In this document: piece after piece, positions 35,363 through 44,676 of the stretch
How the letters are laid out: each line of letters starts with the position of its first letter
How positions within the stretch are numbered: the stretch's first letter is position 1
Assembly (NCBI RefSeq): GCF_008728195.1
Contig: NZ_CP031598.1
Coordinates: 3,348,001-3,412,000 of the forward strand
Reading direction: 5' to 3'
DNA length: 64,000 nt
Source: Roseovarius indicus
Lineage (GTDB): Bacteria > Pseudomonadota > Alphaproteobacteria > Rhodobacterales > Rhodobacteraceae
The notes under the pieces: generated by a model
Seen by the model: only the letters and a program-made list of their open reading frames with translations
What the model was told of the DNA's origin: nothing
The model's database searches: none
Program-made: the position numbers and the translations under genes

Positions 35363-36286
35363 TCAGGCGACTTCGGGAATTTCCCGAAGATGCACGCCGG
35401 CGCCCGGCAGACGGGCGCCCATTTCCGCGTCGCATTCCACCACTTCAAAGGCCTCCGGGTCGGCGAAAAGCGCCCTGAGAAGGTCATTCGTCAGGGCATG
35501 GCCCGCACGGGCGCCCTGGTAGTGGCCAAGGATCGGAAGGCCGGCAAGGCCAAGGTCGCCAAGCGCATCGAGCATCTTGTGGCGCACCGGTTCGTCGGCA
35601 TGGCGCAGGCCGCCCGGGCAAATCACCCGGTCACCGTCGAACACCACGGCGTTGACGCCGGGGGTCCCCCCCTGCGCCAGCCCGTTCGCCAGCATTGCAT
35701 CCACATCCGCCTGACGGCAGAAGGTGCGGCTGTTCGACAACTCGCGCACGAAGCTGCCATTCGACATGTTCAGCGTCTTCTTCTGGCTGCCGATGGCGGT
35801 GTCCTCGAAATCGATGCTGAATTCGATCAGCAGCGTCTCGTGCGGCACCAGCCGCGCGGTCGCGTCACCGCGACGCACCTCGACCGGCTTCACGATACGG
35901 ATCGCCTTCACCGGCGCGTCCGAGCTCCGGATGCCTTTCGACAGGATACCCCGCACGAAAACCGAGGCGCTGCCATCCATGATCGGCACTTCCGGGCCGC
36001 TCACCTCGACGAGGGCATTGTGGATGCCACAGCCCACCAGGGCGGCCATGATGTGTTCGACCGTCGAAAGCTCGACACCGTGCCGGTTGACGATGCGCGT
36101 GCAAAGCGGCGACTGCAGCACCTGGTCCCACAGGGCGGGAATGTCGTTCTGCCCGAGCGCACAGTCCGTGCGGCGGAAAACGATGCCGCATTCCGGGCCG
36201 GCCGGCTTGATCGTCACCCGCGCCGGCAGGCCGGAATGCAGGCCGACGCCGGAGAAGGAAACAGCGGTTTTGATCGTATTCTGCAA
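35363..36286 (-). CDS. lpxC: UDP-3-O-acyl-N-acetylglucosamine deacetylase LpxC
   Basis: A 307-residue zinc enzyme making the committed step of lipid A synthesis. Zinc-site motifs STVEHIMAAL (about residue 74) and KMLDALGDLGLAG...GARAGHALTNDLL (about 237-268) are present, as is the substrate-loop NGSFVRELSNSRTFC. The length is standard. It follows ftsZ across 218 bp that contain the ftsZ terminator, as in E. coli. Confidence 0.96.
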   Translation of the reverse strand: MQNTIKTAVSFSGVGLHSGLPARVTIKPAGPECGIVFRRTDCALGQNDIPALWDQVLQSPLCTRIVNRHGVELSTVEHIMAALVGCGIHNALVEVSGPEVPIMDGSASVFVRGILSKGIRSSDAPVKAIRIVKPVEVRRGDATARLVPHETLLIEFSIDFEDTAIGSQKKTLNMSNGSFVRELSNSRTFCRQADVDAMLANGLAQGGTPGVNAVVFDGDRVICPGGLRHADEPVRHKMLDALGDLGLAGLPILGHYQGARAGHALTNDLLRALFADPEAFEVVECDAEMGARLPGAGVHLREIPEVA

Positions 36287-36457
36287 GGTTGACCTCGATG
36301 ATCAGGTTCGGGCAGTTCGTGTTACAATTTTGTCTAATTATGGGGCCGGCGATTAACAACTCAATCTTTGCAACGTCCTGAAACATCCCGGAAAGGGCTT
36401 TGGCAAGATTCCGCTCACCCGACTCGGCAAACCGGTCAAACCGCTGAAAACAAAGAA

Positions 36458-36482
36458 AAAGGGCCGTTAAAAACGGCCCTTT
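36458..36482 (-). terminator. Intrinsic terminator of ftsZ
   Basis: An 11-bp stem, AAAGGGCCGTT (36458-36468) with AACGGCCCTTT (36472-36482), with a 3-nt loop and T-rich flank on the minus strand, 22 bp past the ftsZ stop. Confidence 0.9.
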
Positions 36483-36504
36483 TCCTGCGTGATTTTTCGC
36501 TTGT

Positions 36505-38154
36505 TCAGTTGGCCTGGCGGCGCAGAAAAGCGGGAATTTCGATCTGGTCATCTTCGTCTTCATAGGCGTCTTCCTGGGGCGCCTGACGGGATTGAACCGG
36601 CGGTTGCTGGCGGGCGGGCCGTGCACCGCCCTGCGCACCTTCGCTGCCGCTGCCGGTCATCCGGTTGATCAGGGAGTTGATGCCGAAGCGCGATTTCTCG
36701 CCGCTGGCGGCAGCTTCCCGCGGAGCGGCCGGCTCTGCAGCGCGCGGTTGCGGCTGCTGGCCCGGGCTGCGGCCGACGGCGGCCTGCAGGCGGGCCATCG
36801 CGTCGGGCGACGGCTCACCCAGCGACGGGCCGCGCGGCGCGACGAACGTCTCGCGCATGTCGTCTTCCTCGGCAGCGACCGGCGCTTCCGGCTCGGGCGC
36901 AGGCTGATAGGCCGGCGCGGGCAGACCGTCGTCATCCGTCGCCACGTCCTCGTCGGATCCGAAGACATTGTCGTACTGGTCGTCAGCCGCGGCGCTCTGC
37001 GCATCGAAGCTGTTGAACAGCGTCGGTTCCGGCTCGGCCTGTGCGGCAGGCGCCGGCTGTTCCGACATGGCGGCCACTTGCGGCATGTCCTCGGCGGCGG
37101 GCGCCTCGGGCTCGACCATCTGCTCACGTGCCGGTTTCAGCGGCTCCGCCAGCGAGCGGCGCGGCACCGGGATATCGGTATGCACGTTGCTGGCGTCGAT
37201 ACCGGTGGCAACCACGCTCACGCGCATCATGCCTTCCATCGACGGATCCAGCGTCGAGCCGACGATGATGTTGGCGTCGGCGTCCACTTCCTCGCGGATG
37301 CGGTTCGCGGCCTCGTCCAGTTCGAACAGGGTCAGGTCGTGCCCGCCGGTGATGTTGATCAGAACGCCCTTCGCACCCTGCAGGCTGATTTCGTCCAGCA
37401 GCGGGTTGGCGATGGCCTTCTCGGCGGCCTGGATAGCGCGATCTTCGCCATCGTCCTCGCCCGTTCCCATCATCGCCTTGCCCATCTCGTCCATCACGGC
37501 GCGGACGTCGGCAAAGTCGAGGTTGATCAGGCCGGGGCGCACCATCAGGTCGGTTACGCCCTTTACGCCTTGGTAAAGAACGTCGTCGGCCATCGAGAAC
37601 GCCTCGGTGAACGTGGTCTTCTCGTTGGCCAGCCGGAACAGGTTCTGGTTCGGAATGATGATCAGCGTGTCGACGACCTTCTGCAGCGCGTCCACGCCGT
37701 CCTCGGCCTGCTTCATCCGCTTGCCGCCCTCGAACTGGAACGGCTTGGTCACGACGCCCACGGTCAGCACGCCCAGTTCTCGGGCGGCCTGCGCGATGAT
37801 CGGCGCGGCGCCGGTGCCGGTGCCCCCGCCCATGCCGGCGGTGATGAAGCACATATGCGCGCCGGCCAGGTGGTCGACGATCTGTTCGATATTCTCCTCG
37901 GCGGCAGCGGCCCCGATCGCGGCCTTGGCACCCGCGCCCAGACCCTCGGTCACCTTCACGCCCAGCTGGATGCGGTTTTCGGCGTTCGACTGGCTCAGCG
38001 CCTGCGCATCCGTGTTGGCGACGACGAAATCAACCCCTTCGAGTTGCTTCTCGATCATGTTGTTGACCGCATTGCCGCCGGCCCCGCCGACCCCGAAAAC
38101 GGTGATCCGGGGTTTCAATTCTTCCTGACCTGGCATCGTGAGGTTCAATGTCAT
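36505..38154 (-). CDS. ftsZ: Cell-division GTPase FtsZ
   Basis: A 549-residue tubulin homologue that polymerises into the division ring. The nucleotide signature [10 protein letters not shown] lies near residue 108 and [14 protein letters not shown] near residue 20. After the conserved core (about 1-320) comes an unusually long, low-complexity Pro/Ala/Glu/Gln linker of about 200 residues, then the conserved C-terminal peptide [10 protein letters not shown] that binds FtsA. Long linkers are typical for alphaproteobacteria. A 173-bp gap to ftsA leaves room for its own promoter. Confidence 0.97.
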   Translation of the reverse strand: MTLNLTMPGQEELKPRITVFGVGGAGGNAVNNMIEKQLEGVDFVVANTDAQALSQSNAENRIQLGVKVTEGLGAGAKAAIGAAAAEENIEQIVDHLAGAHMCFITAGMGGGTGTGAAPIIAQAARELGVLTVGVVTKPFQFEGGKRMKQAEDGVDALQKVVDTLIIIPNQNLFRLANEKTTFTEAFSMADDVLYQGVKGVTDLMVRPGLINLDFADVRAVMDEMGKAMMGTGEDDGEDRAIQAAEKAIANPLLDEISLQGAKGVLINITGGHDLTLFELDEAANRIREEVDADANIIVGSTLDPSMEGMMRVSVVATGIDASNVHTDIPVPRRSLAEPLKPAREQMVEPEAPAAEDMPQVAAMSEQPAPAAQAEPEPTLFNSFDAQSAAADDQYDNVFGSDEDVATDDDGLPAPAYQPAPEPEAPVAAEEDDMRETFVAPRGPSLGEPSPDAMARLQAAVGRSPGQQPQPRAAEPAAPREAAASGEKSRFGINSLINRMTGSGSEGAQGGARPARQQPPVQSRQAPQEDAYEDEDDQIEIPAFLRRQAN

Positions 38155-38327
38155 TAGCTCTGTCCGCCTGCTGTTTTGCCCGTATGCCGGGCTTTTTCCG
38201 CCTATATTTCACCGATCTTAACGATGCTTGGGCTTTTCGTCACCCAAAAAACACCGGAAAAACACAAAATATGGCTGATTTATTTGGCCGAAACGCGGGA
38301 TTTCGCCGATTCAGCCACATCTTGCGG

Positions 38328-39662
38328 TTACCAGTTGTCCTTGAACCATTTTACGGCTCGTTTCAACGACCGGGCCGGGTAGCGATCGACCGGAATCTCG
38401 AAATCCCACCACTCGTCCTGCGGGTTGGCCGCGAAAAGGCACATGCCCACGGCGCTGGCAAAGCCCGGCCCCGTCGCCGCCTGCGGCAGACCGTGCACCC
38501 GCAGCGGCCGGCCAAGCCGCACCTGCTGTCCGAGAATGCGGCTCGCCAGACCATCGAGACCCGGAATCTGGCTCCCCCCGCCGGTCAGCACGATCTGCTG
38601 GCTCGGCAGGTAGCTGAATCCGGCCGCATCCAGCCTGGCCCGCACCTCTTCGAGGATCTCCTCGATCCGCGGTCGCATGATGCCGATCAGCTCGGCCCGT
38701 GAAATCTTGCGGCGGTCGTGTTCCCAATCGCCCGTCTCGCCGCCGATCTCGATCACCTCGCGGTCATCCATGCCGGTGGCCACGGCCCCGCCGTAGAAGG
38801 TCTTGATCCGCTCGGCGACCGTCTTGGGCACCTGAAGCCCCATCGAGATGTCGCCGGTGACGTGTTCGCCGCCGATCCGCACGCTGTCGGCATAGATCAT
38901 GTGCTTCTTGATGAAGATCGAGATACCGGCACTGCCGCCGCCCAGATCGATACAGGCCGCGCCCAGCTCCTGCTCGTCCTCGACCAGCGCCGAGATCCCC
39001 GACACATAGGATGACGAGGCCAGCCCCGCCAGTTCCAGGTCGCACCGCTTCACGCAATGCGCAAGGTTCTGGATCGCCGCCGCATCGACGGTCAGCATGT
39101 GCATGTCGGTCGACAGCGCCTGCCCCATCTGGCCACGTGGGTCCGACAGGCCCGAGCGATGGTCGAGCGCGAAATTCACCGGCTGGGCGTGCAGCACCTC
39201 GCGCCCCTCGCCGTAATCCGGCACCTCGCAGGCCGACAGCACCCGGCTGATATCCTGCTCGCTCACCGTGTTGGTCTCGAGCTCCACCTGCCCCGCCAGC
39301 CCGTAAGACCGCGGGCTGGCCCCCGAGAAACAGGCGATCACGTGATCCACCCGGATATTCGCCATCTTCTGCGCCGCCTGAAGCGCGGTGCGGATGGCGC
39401 GCTCCGTCTCCTGCATCGCGGCGATCTCGCCGAAGCGCACTCCGCGCGACCGTGTCGTCGCGGCGCCGATCACCCGGAACCCCGCCTGCCCGGCCAAGGC
39501 GCCGATGCCGTCCTGATCCTGCAACCGTTCGGTGCCGTCGAAACGCAGCACGAGGCAGGCGATCTTCGAGGTGCCCACGTCCAGCACGGCGACAACGCCC
39601 CGCTGAATGGCCGCCTTGCGCATGTTCCGCATTGCCCGTTGGGAATCGTAAAGCTCGATCAT
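38328..39662 (-). CDS. ftsA: Cell-division protein FtsA
   Basis: A 444-residue actin-like ATPase that tethers FtsZ to the membrane. VVAVLDVGTSKIACLVLRF near residue 24 is the first phosphate loop, IDLGGGSAGISIF near 217 the second, and VLTGGGSQIPGL near 359 the adenosine motif. The C-terminus ARSLKRAVKWFKDNW is the amphipathic membrane-targeting helix. It overlaps ftsQ by 4 bp. Confidence 0.96.
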   Translation of the reverse strand: MIELYDSQRAMRNMRKAAIQRGVVAVLDVGTSKIACLVLRFDGTERLQDQDGIGALAGQAGFRVIGAATTRSRGVRFGEIAAMQETERAIRTALQAAQKMANIRVDHVIACFSGASPRSYGLAGQVELETNTVSEQDISRVLSACEVPDYGEGREVLHAQPVNFALDHRSGLSDPRGQMGQALSTDMHMLTVDAAAIQNLAHCVKRCDLELAGLASSSYVSGISALVEDEQELGAACIDLGGGSAGISIFIKKHMIYADSVRIGGEHVTGDISMGLQVPKTVAERIKTFYGGAVATGMDDREVIEIGGETGDWEHDRRKISRAELIGIMRPRIEEILEEVRARLDAAGFSYLPSQQIVLTGGGSQIPGLDGLASRILGQQVRLGRPLRVHGLPQAATGPGFASAVGMCLFAANPQDEWWDFEIPVDRYPARSLKRAVKWFKDNW

Positions 39663-40534
39663 TGGTTATCTGTCCCTGCCATCATCTCGGTTACGCGCCA
39701 CCATTCTTCGAGGGCGTGCTCGTTCATTCTTACGGTCGGCCGTTCCGCCAGGCGCATGTCGACAACGACCACGTCGCGCTCGAGCATGTCCTGCACCTCG
39801 TCCAGCACGATCACCCGCTCCAGCGCCCGCACCGGGTTTTCATCTGGCAACAGGATCCGTTGCCCGCGGTCGAGAACCACGTCCCACCGCCGCTCGCCCA
39901 TCCGCACCAGGCCCTTGACCCGGTCGCCCAGCGGCGCCGCCGCCTGCAGGATCGAAAGCGCGCCCGGCACATCCTTGTCGCCACCCTTGCCTGCGATCAC
40001 CGGCAGGTCCGAGCGGTCGAGGCGCGAGGAGATCTCGGCCACCACGTAGCCCTGCTTGTCGACAAGCCCCAGCCCGTCCCAGGTGCGCCAAACGGCCACC
40101 GGCTCGCGCTCGGTCACCTTCGCCACCAGAACCCCGCCCTGCCGCACACGCACGCTGGCCTCGGCCACGGCGGGCAGACCCACGATCATGTTGCGCACAT
40201 GCTCAAGGTCGATATCGAAGGAACTCGCCGGAAAATCGAAGGGAAAGATCTCGCGGATATCCTCTTCCACGTTGGCGCTTGCGCCCTCGATCGACAGTTC
40301 CGTGACCATGAATTCCGGCCGCGTCTCGATCTGCTTGCGCAGGTCGGCAAAGGTGGCCTGGATCGCGGCCTGCCTGTCGTCGTCCGACAGGTAGATGGTC
40401 GCCACGGAAAAGGTCAGGCAGAACGGCACGCCCACCCGCAGCAGAATGCGGAATAGCGGCGTCAGCATCAGCCGCTGCATCCGGTAGGTCAGCCGCGACG
40501 GTGCGGGGTCATTTCGGGTCGTCACCTGTTGCAC
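39659..40534 (-). CDS. ftsQ: Divisome protein FtsQ, probable GTG start
   Basis: A 291-residue bitopic protein of the FtsQ-FtsL-FtsB complex. It has a short cytoplasmic N-terminus with NDPAPSRLTYRMQRL, one membrane helix at about 28-46, then a POTRA domain (FMVTELSIEGASANVEEDIREIFPFDFPASSFDIDLEHVRNMI) and a beta domain. The start is taken as GTG 40534 because GGAGGA lies 6 nt before it. No suitable ATG exists, and the earlier frame to 40561 runs into ddlB. It overlaps the ddlB stop by 13 bp. Confidence 0.9.
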   Translation of the reverse strand: MQQVTTRNDPAPSRLTYRMQRLMLTPLFRILLRVGVPFCLTFSVATIYLSDDDRQAAIQATFADLRKQIETRPEFMVTELSIEGASANVEEDIREIFPFDFPASSFDIDLEHVRNMIVGLPAVAEASVRVRQGGVLVAKVTEREPVAVWRTWDGLGLVDKQGYVVAEISSRLDRSDLPVIAGKGGDKDVPGALSILQAAAPLGDRVKGLVRMGERRWDVVLDRGQRILLPDENPVRALERVIVLDEVQDMLERDVVVVDMRLAERPTVRMNEHALEEWWRVTEMMAGTDNQ

Positions 40535-41436
40535 GACGCATCCTCCACCAGCCAGCGGCACAGCTCCGGGAACGAAATCCCCACCTTCTGCGCCTGCTCG
40601 GGCGACAGCGAGGTGGGCGTCATGCCCGGCTGCGTATTGGTTTCCAGAAGCACGAGACCGTCGAGCCCCCTGCTTTCGTCCCAGCGAAAATCGGTCCGGC
40701 TGAGCCCGCGACAGCCCAGAATGTTATGCGCCCGCATCGCATAGTCCATGCAGGCATCGAAGATCTCCTGCGGCACCTGCGCCGGCACCTCGTGACGCGA
40801 CCCGCCCTCGGCATATTTCGCGTGATAGTCGTACCAGCCCTCGGTGATGATATCCGTCACCGTCAGCGCCCGGTCGCCCATCACCGACGTCGTCAGCTCC
40901 CGGCCCGCCACGTATTGCTCGACCATCACCTGCTCGGGCATGTCGTCCGACAATTGCGGCGGCGTGTTCGCGGCCTCGCGCACGAGATACACCCCGACGG
41001 AAGACCCCTCGTTGTTCGGCTTGACCACGTAGGGCGGCTCCATCACGTGCCGCCGCTTCACTTCCTTGGCCGGCGCGATGATGCTGTCGACCACCGGCAA
41101 CCCGGCGGCGACATAAGCCGCCTTGGTCTTCTGCTTGTCCATCGCCAGCGCCGAGGCCAGCACGCCCGAATGGGTATAGGGGATCTGCAGCCATTCCAGC
41201 ATCCCCTGCACACAGCCGTCCTCGCCCCACCGGCCATGCAGCGCGTTGAAGACGACATCGGGGGAAATCTCGGCCAAACGCTCGGAAAGATCGCGGCCGG
41301 CATCGACCTCGATCACGTTACATTCCGCTTCCCGCAACGCGGCGGCGCATTCCCGCCCTGTCGACAGCGAGACCTCTCGCTCGGCCGACGGGCCGCCCAT
41401 GATTACCGCCACTTTCGGGGGTGTCCTGCTCGACAT
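40522..41436 (-). CDS. ddlB: D-alanine-D-alanine ligase
   Basis: A 304-residue ATP-grasp ligase making the D-Ala-D-Ala dipeptide for UDP-MurNAc-pentapeptide. N-terminal VAVIMGGPSAEREVSLSTG near residue 8, ATP-binding PYVVKPNNEGSSVGVY near residue 132, and LLETNTQPGMTPTSLSPEQA near 265 are all present. ATG 41436 with AAGG upstream is preferred over GTG 41442. It lies between murB and ftsQ, the normal order. Confidence 0.95.
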   Translation of the reverse strand: MSSRTPPKVAVIMGGPSAEREVSLSTGRECAAALREAECNVIEVDAGRDLSERLAEISPDVVFNALHGRWGEDGCVQGMLEWLQIPYTHSGVLASALAMDKQKTKAAYVAAGLPVVDSIIAPAKEVKRRHVMEPPYVVKPNNEGSSVGVYLVREAANTPPQLSDDMPEQVMVEQYVAGRELTTSVMGDRALTVTDIITEGWYDYHAKYAEGGSRHEVPAQVPQEIFDACMDYAMRAHNILGCRGLSRTDFRWDESRGLDGLVLLETNTQPGMTPTSLSPEQAQKVGISFPELCRWLVEDASCNR

Positions 41437-41495
41437 ACCCACCTTGGTGCCTCAATGTCCCGAACCGTTCTTCGGCTCTCTTATTTCTAACCGCC

Positions 41496-42428
41496 TTATT
41501 GGCTATCCGGGGCCGGTTCGCCGACCCTCATGATTTCCCAATGTAACTCTATTCCGCTGGATTGAAAAACCTTTTTTCGCACGTCCTCGCCCAAACCTTC
41601 CAGATCGGCGGCCGTGGCCTCCCCGGTGTTGATCAGGAAGTTCGAATGTTTCTCGCTCATCTGCGCCCCACCGCGCCGCGCCCCGCGCATCCCGGCGTCG
41701 TCGATCACTTTCCACGCCTTGAGGTCGTGCACGTCATCCGCGCGGCCCGTGCTGGAAAACCCGGCGGGGTTGCGAAAGGTCGAGCCGGCGGTCCTGTCCT
41801 TTGTGGGCTGGGTTTCGTCGCGCTTCTTCAACTGGGCGGCCATCCGCGCATGCAACTCTTCGGGGTCCCCCGTCGGCCCTTCGAACACCGCCTCGGTGAT
41901 CACCCAGCCCTCGGGAAGATCGGTCTGCCGGTAGCGGAAATTCAGGTCCTCGGCGGTCAGCGTCACCACCTCGCCCGCCCGCGTCACCGCCTGTGCCTTT
42001 ACGAACACATCCGCGGTATAGGTGCCGTAACAGCCGGCATTCATCCGCACGGCCCCGCCGACGGCGCCCGGAATGGTCCGCAAAAACGTCAGGTCGACGC
42101 CACCGTCCGCCGCCTTCCGCGCCACATGCGCATCGAGCGCGGCGGCCCCCGCCGTCACCCGGTTGCCCTCGACCTCGATCCCGTTGAACCCCCGGCCCAT
42201 CCGGACAACCACGGCCCGCAAGCCCCCGTCGCGCACGATCAGGTTGCTGCCCACCCCCATCGGGAACACCGCCACCTCCGGGTCGAGCGCCGCAAGGAAC
42301 GCCGCCAGATCCTCGGTATCCGCAGGCTGGAACAGGAAATCCGCCGGGCCGCCCACGCGCAGCCAGGTCAGGTCGGAGAGCGGGCGATCGGGGGTCAGTT
42401 TCCCGCGGGGTGTCGGCATATCTGTCAT
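41496..42428 (-). CDS. murB: UDP-N-acetylenolpyruvoylglucosamine reductase MurB
   Basis: A 310-residue FAD enzyme reducing UDP-GlcNAc-enolpyruvate to UDP-MurNAc. FAD-binding motifs are [15 protein letters not shown] near residue 58 and [20 protein letters not shown] near 109. The catalytic Ser lies in TAGSTFRNP near 222 and Glu in the C-terminal domain. It is the type I short form. ATG 42428 ([11 protein letters not shown]) is chosen, with the ATG three codons later also possible. Confidence 0.94.
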   Translation of the reverse strand: MTDMPTPRGKLTPDRPLSDLTWLRVGGPADFLFQPADTEDLAAFLAALDPEVAVFPMGVGSNLIVRDGGLRAVVVRMGRGFNGIEVEGNRVTAGAAALDAHVARKAADGGVDLTFLRTIPGAVGGAVRMNAGCYGTYTADVFVKAQAVTRAGEVVTLTAEDLNFRYRQTDLPEGWVITEAVFEGPTGDPEELHARMAAQLKKRDETQPTKDRTAGSTFRNPAGFSSTGRADDVHDLKAWKVIDDAGMRGARRGGAQMSEKHSNFLINTGEATAADLEGLGEDVRKKVFQSSGIELHWEIMRVGEPAPDSQ

Positions 42429-42526
42429 GGAAATCCTGCTACTGGCCCGCGCGCATCGCCGCAAGCCCCTAGCTGCCGCCCGGCCGCGCCACAGGCTTTC
42501 ACAGGATCAGCCCCGCCGAGCCGGCC

Positions 42527-42802
42527 TCACTCCTGCACGGCCGTCCGCCGCGTCTGCCACCAGCCGATGCCACTGCCCACCAGCAGCCCGAGGATACCCG
42601 GCGCGCACATCAGCATGGCAACGATCGCGTACCCGAGCCCGTCCCAGCCCGAAAGCTGCCGGCCCTTCCAGATGGCCCATGCCATCACCACCGCCAGCAC
42701 AAAAACCAGAACAGCCACCACCAAACCGCGCCCGCCACGCAGCAGCAGCACGGCGGCAATCAGCGGAAGAACGAAGCACAGCAGCGGTATGAGGTAGACC
42801 AT
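42527..42802 (-). CDS. Small integral membrane protein of the dcw cluster
   Basis: A 91-residue membrane protein with three hydrophobic segments (about 2-22, 27-46, 57-80) and a charged C-terminus (WWQTRRTAVQE). Function is unknown. It lies between murB and the DUF2484 pair on the same strand, in a group of small membrane genes between murC and murB. The start is MVYLIPLL at 42802. Confidence 0.65.
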   Translation of the reverse strand: MVYLIPLLCFVLPLIAAVLLLRGGRGLVVAVLVFVLAVVMAWAIWKGRQLSGWDGLGYAIVAMLMCAPGILGLLVGSGIGWWQTRRTAVQE

Positions 42803-42845
42803 GCAGCACCATACGCGCCCGCCCGTCCACGTGGCAAGCGCCGGG

Positions 42846-43091
42846 TCACCGCACCAGCCCCCGCAGCCAGCGGCCCAGGTAGATCACCGGCCAGCGCAAG
42901 ATGCTCATCCCCGCCACCAGCACCGCAAGCCCCCACCATGGCCCGTTCTGATAGGTCACGTAGCCCAGGATCGGGATGCCCGCCGCGATCAGCAGGTAGG
43001 CCCGCCGCCAGTGGTTGTCGTCGCTCGGCATCATCGCAAGCACGTTGGCCACGATAGCCCAGCAACAGGCCAGGATGATCGAGAGGTTCAT
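42846..43091 (-). CDS. DUF2484 small membrane protein (copy 2)
   Basis: An 81-residue DUF2484 protein with two to three hydrophobic segments (ILACCWAIVANVLAMM, AYLLIAAGIPILGYV, WWGLAVLVAGMSILRWPVIY). It aligns over its length with the neighbouring upstream gene (shared xLACxW...IxA...AMxP...LxRxPxxYLxR pattern) and overlaps it by 4 bp, so the two are tandem paralogues. The family is found mostly inside this cell-wall cluster in Rhodobacteraceae. Function is unknown. Confidence 0.8.
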   Translation of the reverse strand: MNLSIILACCWAIVANVLAMMPSDDNHWRRAYLLIAAGIPILGYVTYQNGPWWGLAVLVAGMSILRWPVIYLGRWLRGLVR

Positions 43092-43345
43092 TCCGGCGTC
43101 TCCCTGCCCCGGCTCGTCGCCCGCTTCAGGTAATACTGCAACGGCCGCCGGAACATCGACAGAACCGCCAGCAACGCCACCGCCGCGGCCAGCCAGCCAT
43201 ATTCGACCCCCAGCCGCCAGATCAGCACCGGCGCCCCCAGCAACAGAACGAGGCCCGGCGCGAACTGCCAGCGCATCGGCAGCATCGCCACCAGCGCGGC
43301 CGCGATCACCCATAGACAGGCCAGTACGAATGTCAGTGTCGTCAT
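43088..43345 (-). CDS. DUF2484 small membrane protein (copy 1)
   Basis: An 85-residue DUF2484 protein (MTTLTFVLACLWVIAAALVAMLP...) with three hydrophobic stretches and a basic tail (RRPLQYYLKRATSRGRETPE). It overlaps both neighbours by 4 bp: its ATG overlaps the end of the amino-acid permease gene, and its stop overlaps the start of DUF2484 copy 2. All three are probably one translationally coupled unit. Function is unknown. Confidence 0.8.
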   Translation of the reverse strand: MTTLTFVLACLWVIAAALVAMLPMRWQFAPGLVLLLGAPVLIWRLGVEYGWLAAAVALLAVLSMFRRPLQYYLKRATSRGRETPE

Positions 43346-44529
43346 GTTCCCACTCCGAAGGTTACGGCCAGCGCGGCCAGCGACGCCACCAGCCCGAAGG
43401 CCGGCACCACCACCGGCACCCGGAACGGCGCCTCGGGGCTGCGCCGCTTCATGGCAATCAGCGCCGCGTTGACCAATACGAACACCCCCAGCAGAATGGC
43501 CGACGTGACCTCGGCCAGGTCGGACACCGGCAGCAGCAATGCACCGGGAATGACCAGCGCCCCCACCAGCAACGTCGCCAGAACCGGCGTGCCGAAGCGC
43601 GGATGCGCATGGTGAAAGACCGACAGAACCGCCGTCCGCTTGCCGAGACCGAACAAGACCCGGCTCGCCATCACGATCTGCGCCAGCACCCCGTTCAGCG
43701 CCGCCACCACCGCGATCAGCGAAAGGAAGGCCGCATCGCCTCCGCGCGCCGCCTGCCAGACCAGTGCCAGCGGCTGTTCGCTCTCGCCCAGCCGTTCCAG
43801 CGGCACCGATCGCACGGCGGCGAACGACACCAGTGCATAAAGCAGGCTGGTGATGAGCAAGGACAGCAGGATCGCCCGTGGCAGCACTTGCTCGGGCCGG
43901 GCGACCTCCTCGGCCATGTTGACGATATCCTCGAAGCCGATGAAGGCAAAGAAGGCCAGCACCGCGCCCGCCGTGACGCCCGACCAGACGATCTCGGGCG
44001 GCATGCTGAAATCGGCAACCGGCGCCGCCGTCGCCCCGGCAAAGATCACCAACCCCAGCCCCGCAACCTCGACCACCGTGAAGAGCGCGGCCAGCGCCAG
44101 GCTTTCCAGCACCCCCACGATCGCCACCGCCACAAGGAACAGGCCGAGGCCAGCGACGGTCCAGTCGAACGGCAGGTCGGTCACGGCCGTCAGGTACCCG
44201 GCCCCGCCCCGCAAGACAGCGGCCGCCGACACCGCGCCAGCCGCCACGATCCCGAGGCCCACGACAGCGCCCAACCAACGCACGCCCAGCCCCTTGGCGA
44301 CGTAGATCGCCTCGCCCGCCGCTTCCGGCAGACGGGTCGAGAACTCGGCATAAGACAACGCCGTCGGCGCCGCGATCAAGCCGGCGATGACAAAGGATAG
44401 CGGCGCCCAAAGCCCGGCCTCGGCCGCAACGGCACCCACCAGAACGTAGATCCCCGCGCCCACCATGACGCCCACGCCATAGGCAGTGAGAAGGCCAAGC
44501 CCGATCCGCCGTTTCAGCTCATCGACCAT
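43342..44529 (-). CDS. APC-family amino-acid permease
   Basis: A 395-residue transporter of the amino acid-polyamine-organocation superfamily. It has the first-helix motif GVGVMVGAGIYVLVG near residue 20, FAFIGFEDIVNMAEEVARPE near 193-212, and about 11-12 membrane helices. It is slightly shorter than the usual 430-480 residues but looks complete. It is embedded between murC and the DUF2484 genes, which is not part of the classical dcw order. The substrate is unknown. Confidence 0.85.
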   Translation of the reverse strand: MVDELKRRIGLGLLTAYGVGVMVGAGIYVLVGAVAAEAGLWAPLSFVIAGLIAAPTALSYAEFSTRLPEAAGEAIYVAKGLGVRWLGAVVGLGIVAAGAVSAAAVLRGGAGYLTAVTDLPFDWTVAGLGLFLVAVAIVGVLESLALAALFTVVEVAGLGLVIFAGATAAPVADFSMPPEIVWSGVTAGAVLAFFAFIGFEDIVNMAEEVARPEQVLPRAILLSLLITSLLYALVSFAAVRSVPLERLGESEQPLALVWQAARGGDAAFLSLIAVVAALNGVLAQIVMASRVLFGLGKRTAVLSVFHHAHPRFGTPVLATLLVGALVIPGALLLPVSDLAEVTSAILLGVFVLVNAALIAMKRRSPEAPFRVPVVVPAFGLVASLAALAVTFGVGT

Positions 44530-44550
44530 CCGCGCCCCTGCGTCGGTCTC

Positions 44551-44661
44551 GTTTTCTTCGAAGAAAACGATCCGGAAGTTTCCAAAATTCCGTCTCTCGC
44601 CGCCGGTGCGGGGCGCACCGGAAAACCCCCGTTTTCCGGATCGGAATTTTCCAAAATTCCG
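44551..44661. repeat. Cluster of palindromes between murC and the amino-acid permease gene
   Basis: Four inverted repeats lie in 111 bp: GTTTTCTTC-GAAGAAAAC (44551-44568); CCGGTGCG/CGCACCGG (44602-44621); CCGGAAAAC/GTTTTCCGG (44618-44639); and CGGAATTTTCCAAAATTCCG (44642-44661). The last has a near copy, CGGAAGTTTCCAAAATTCCG, at 44573-44592, 69 bp away. They fill the gap between two co-directional genes and may form terminators or mobile REP-like units. Confidence 0.7.
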
Positions 44662-44676
44662 ATGCCGCCCCGTCCA

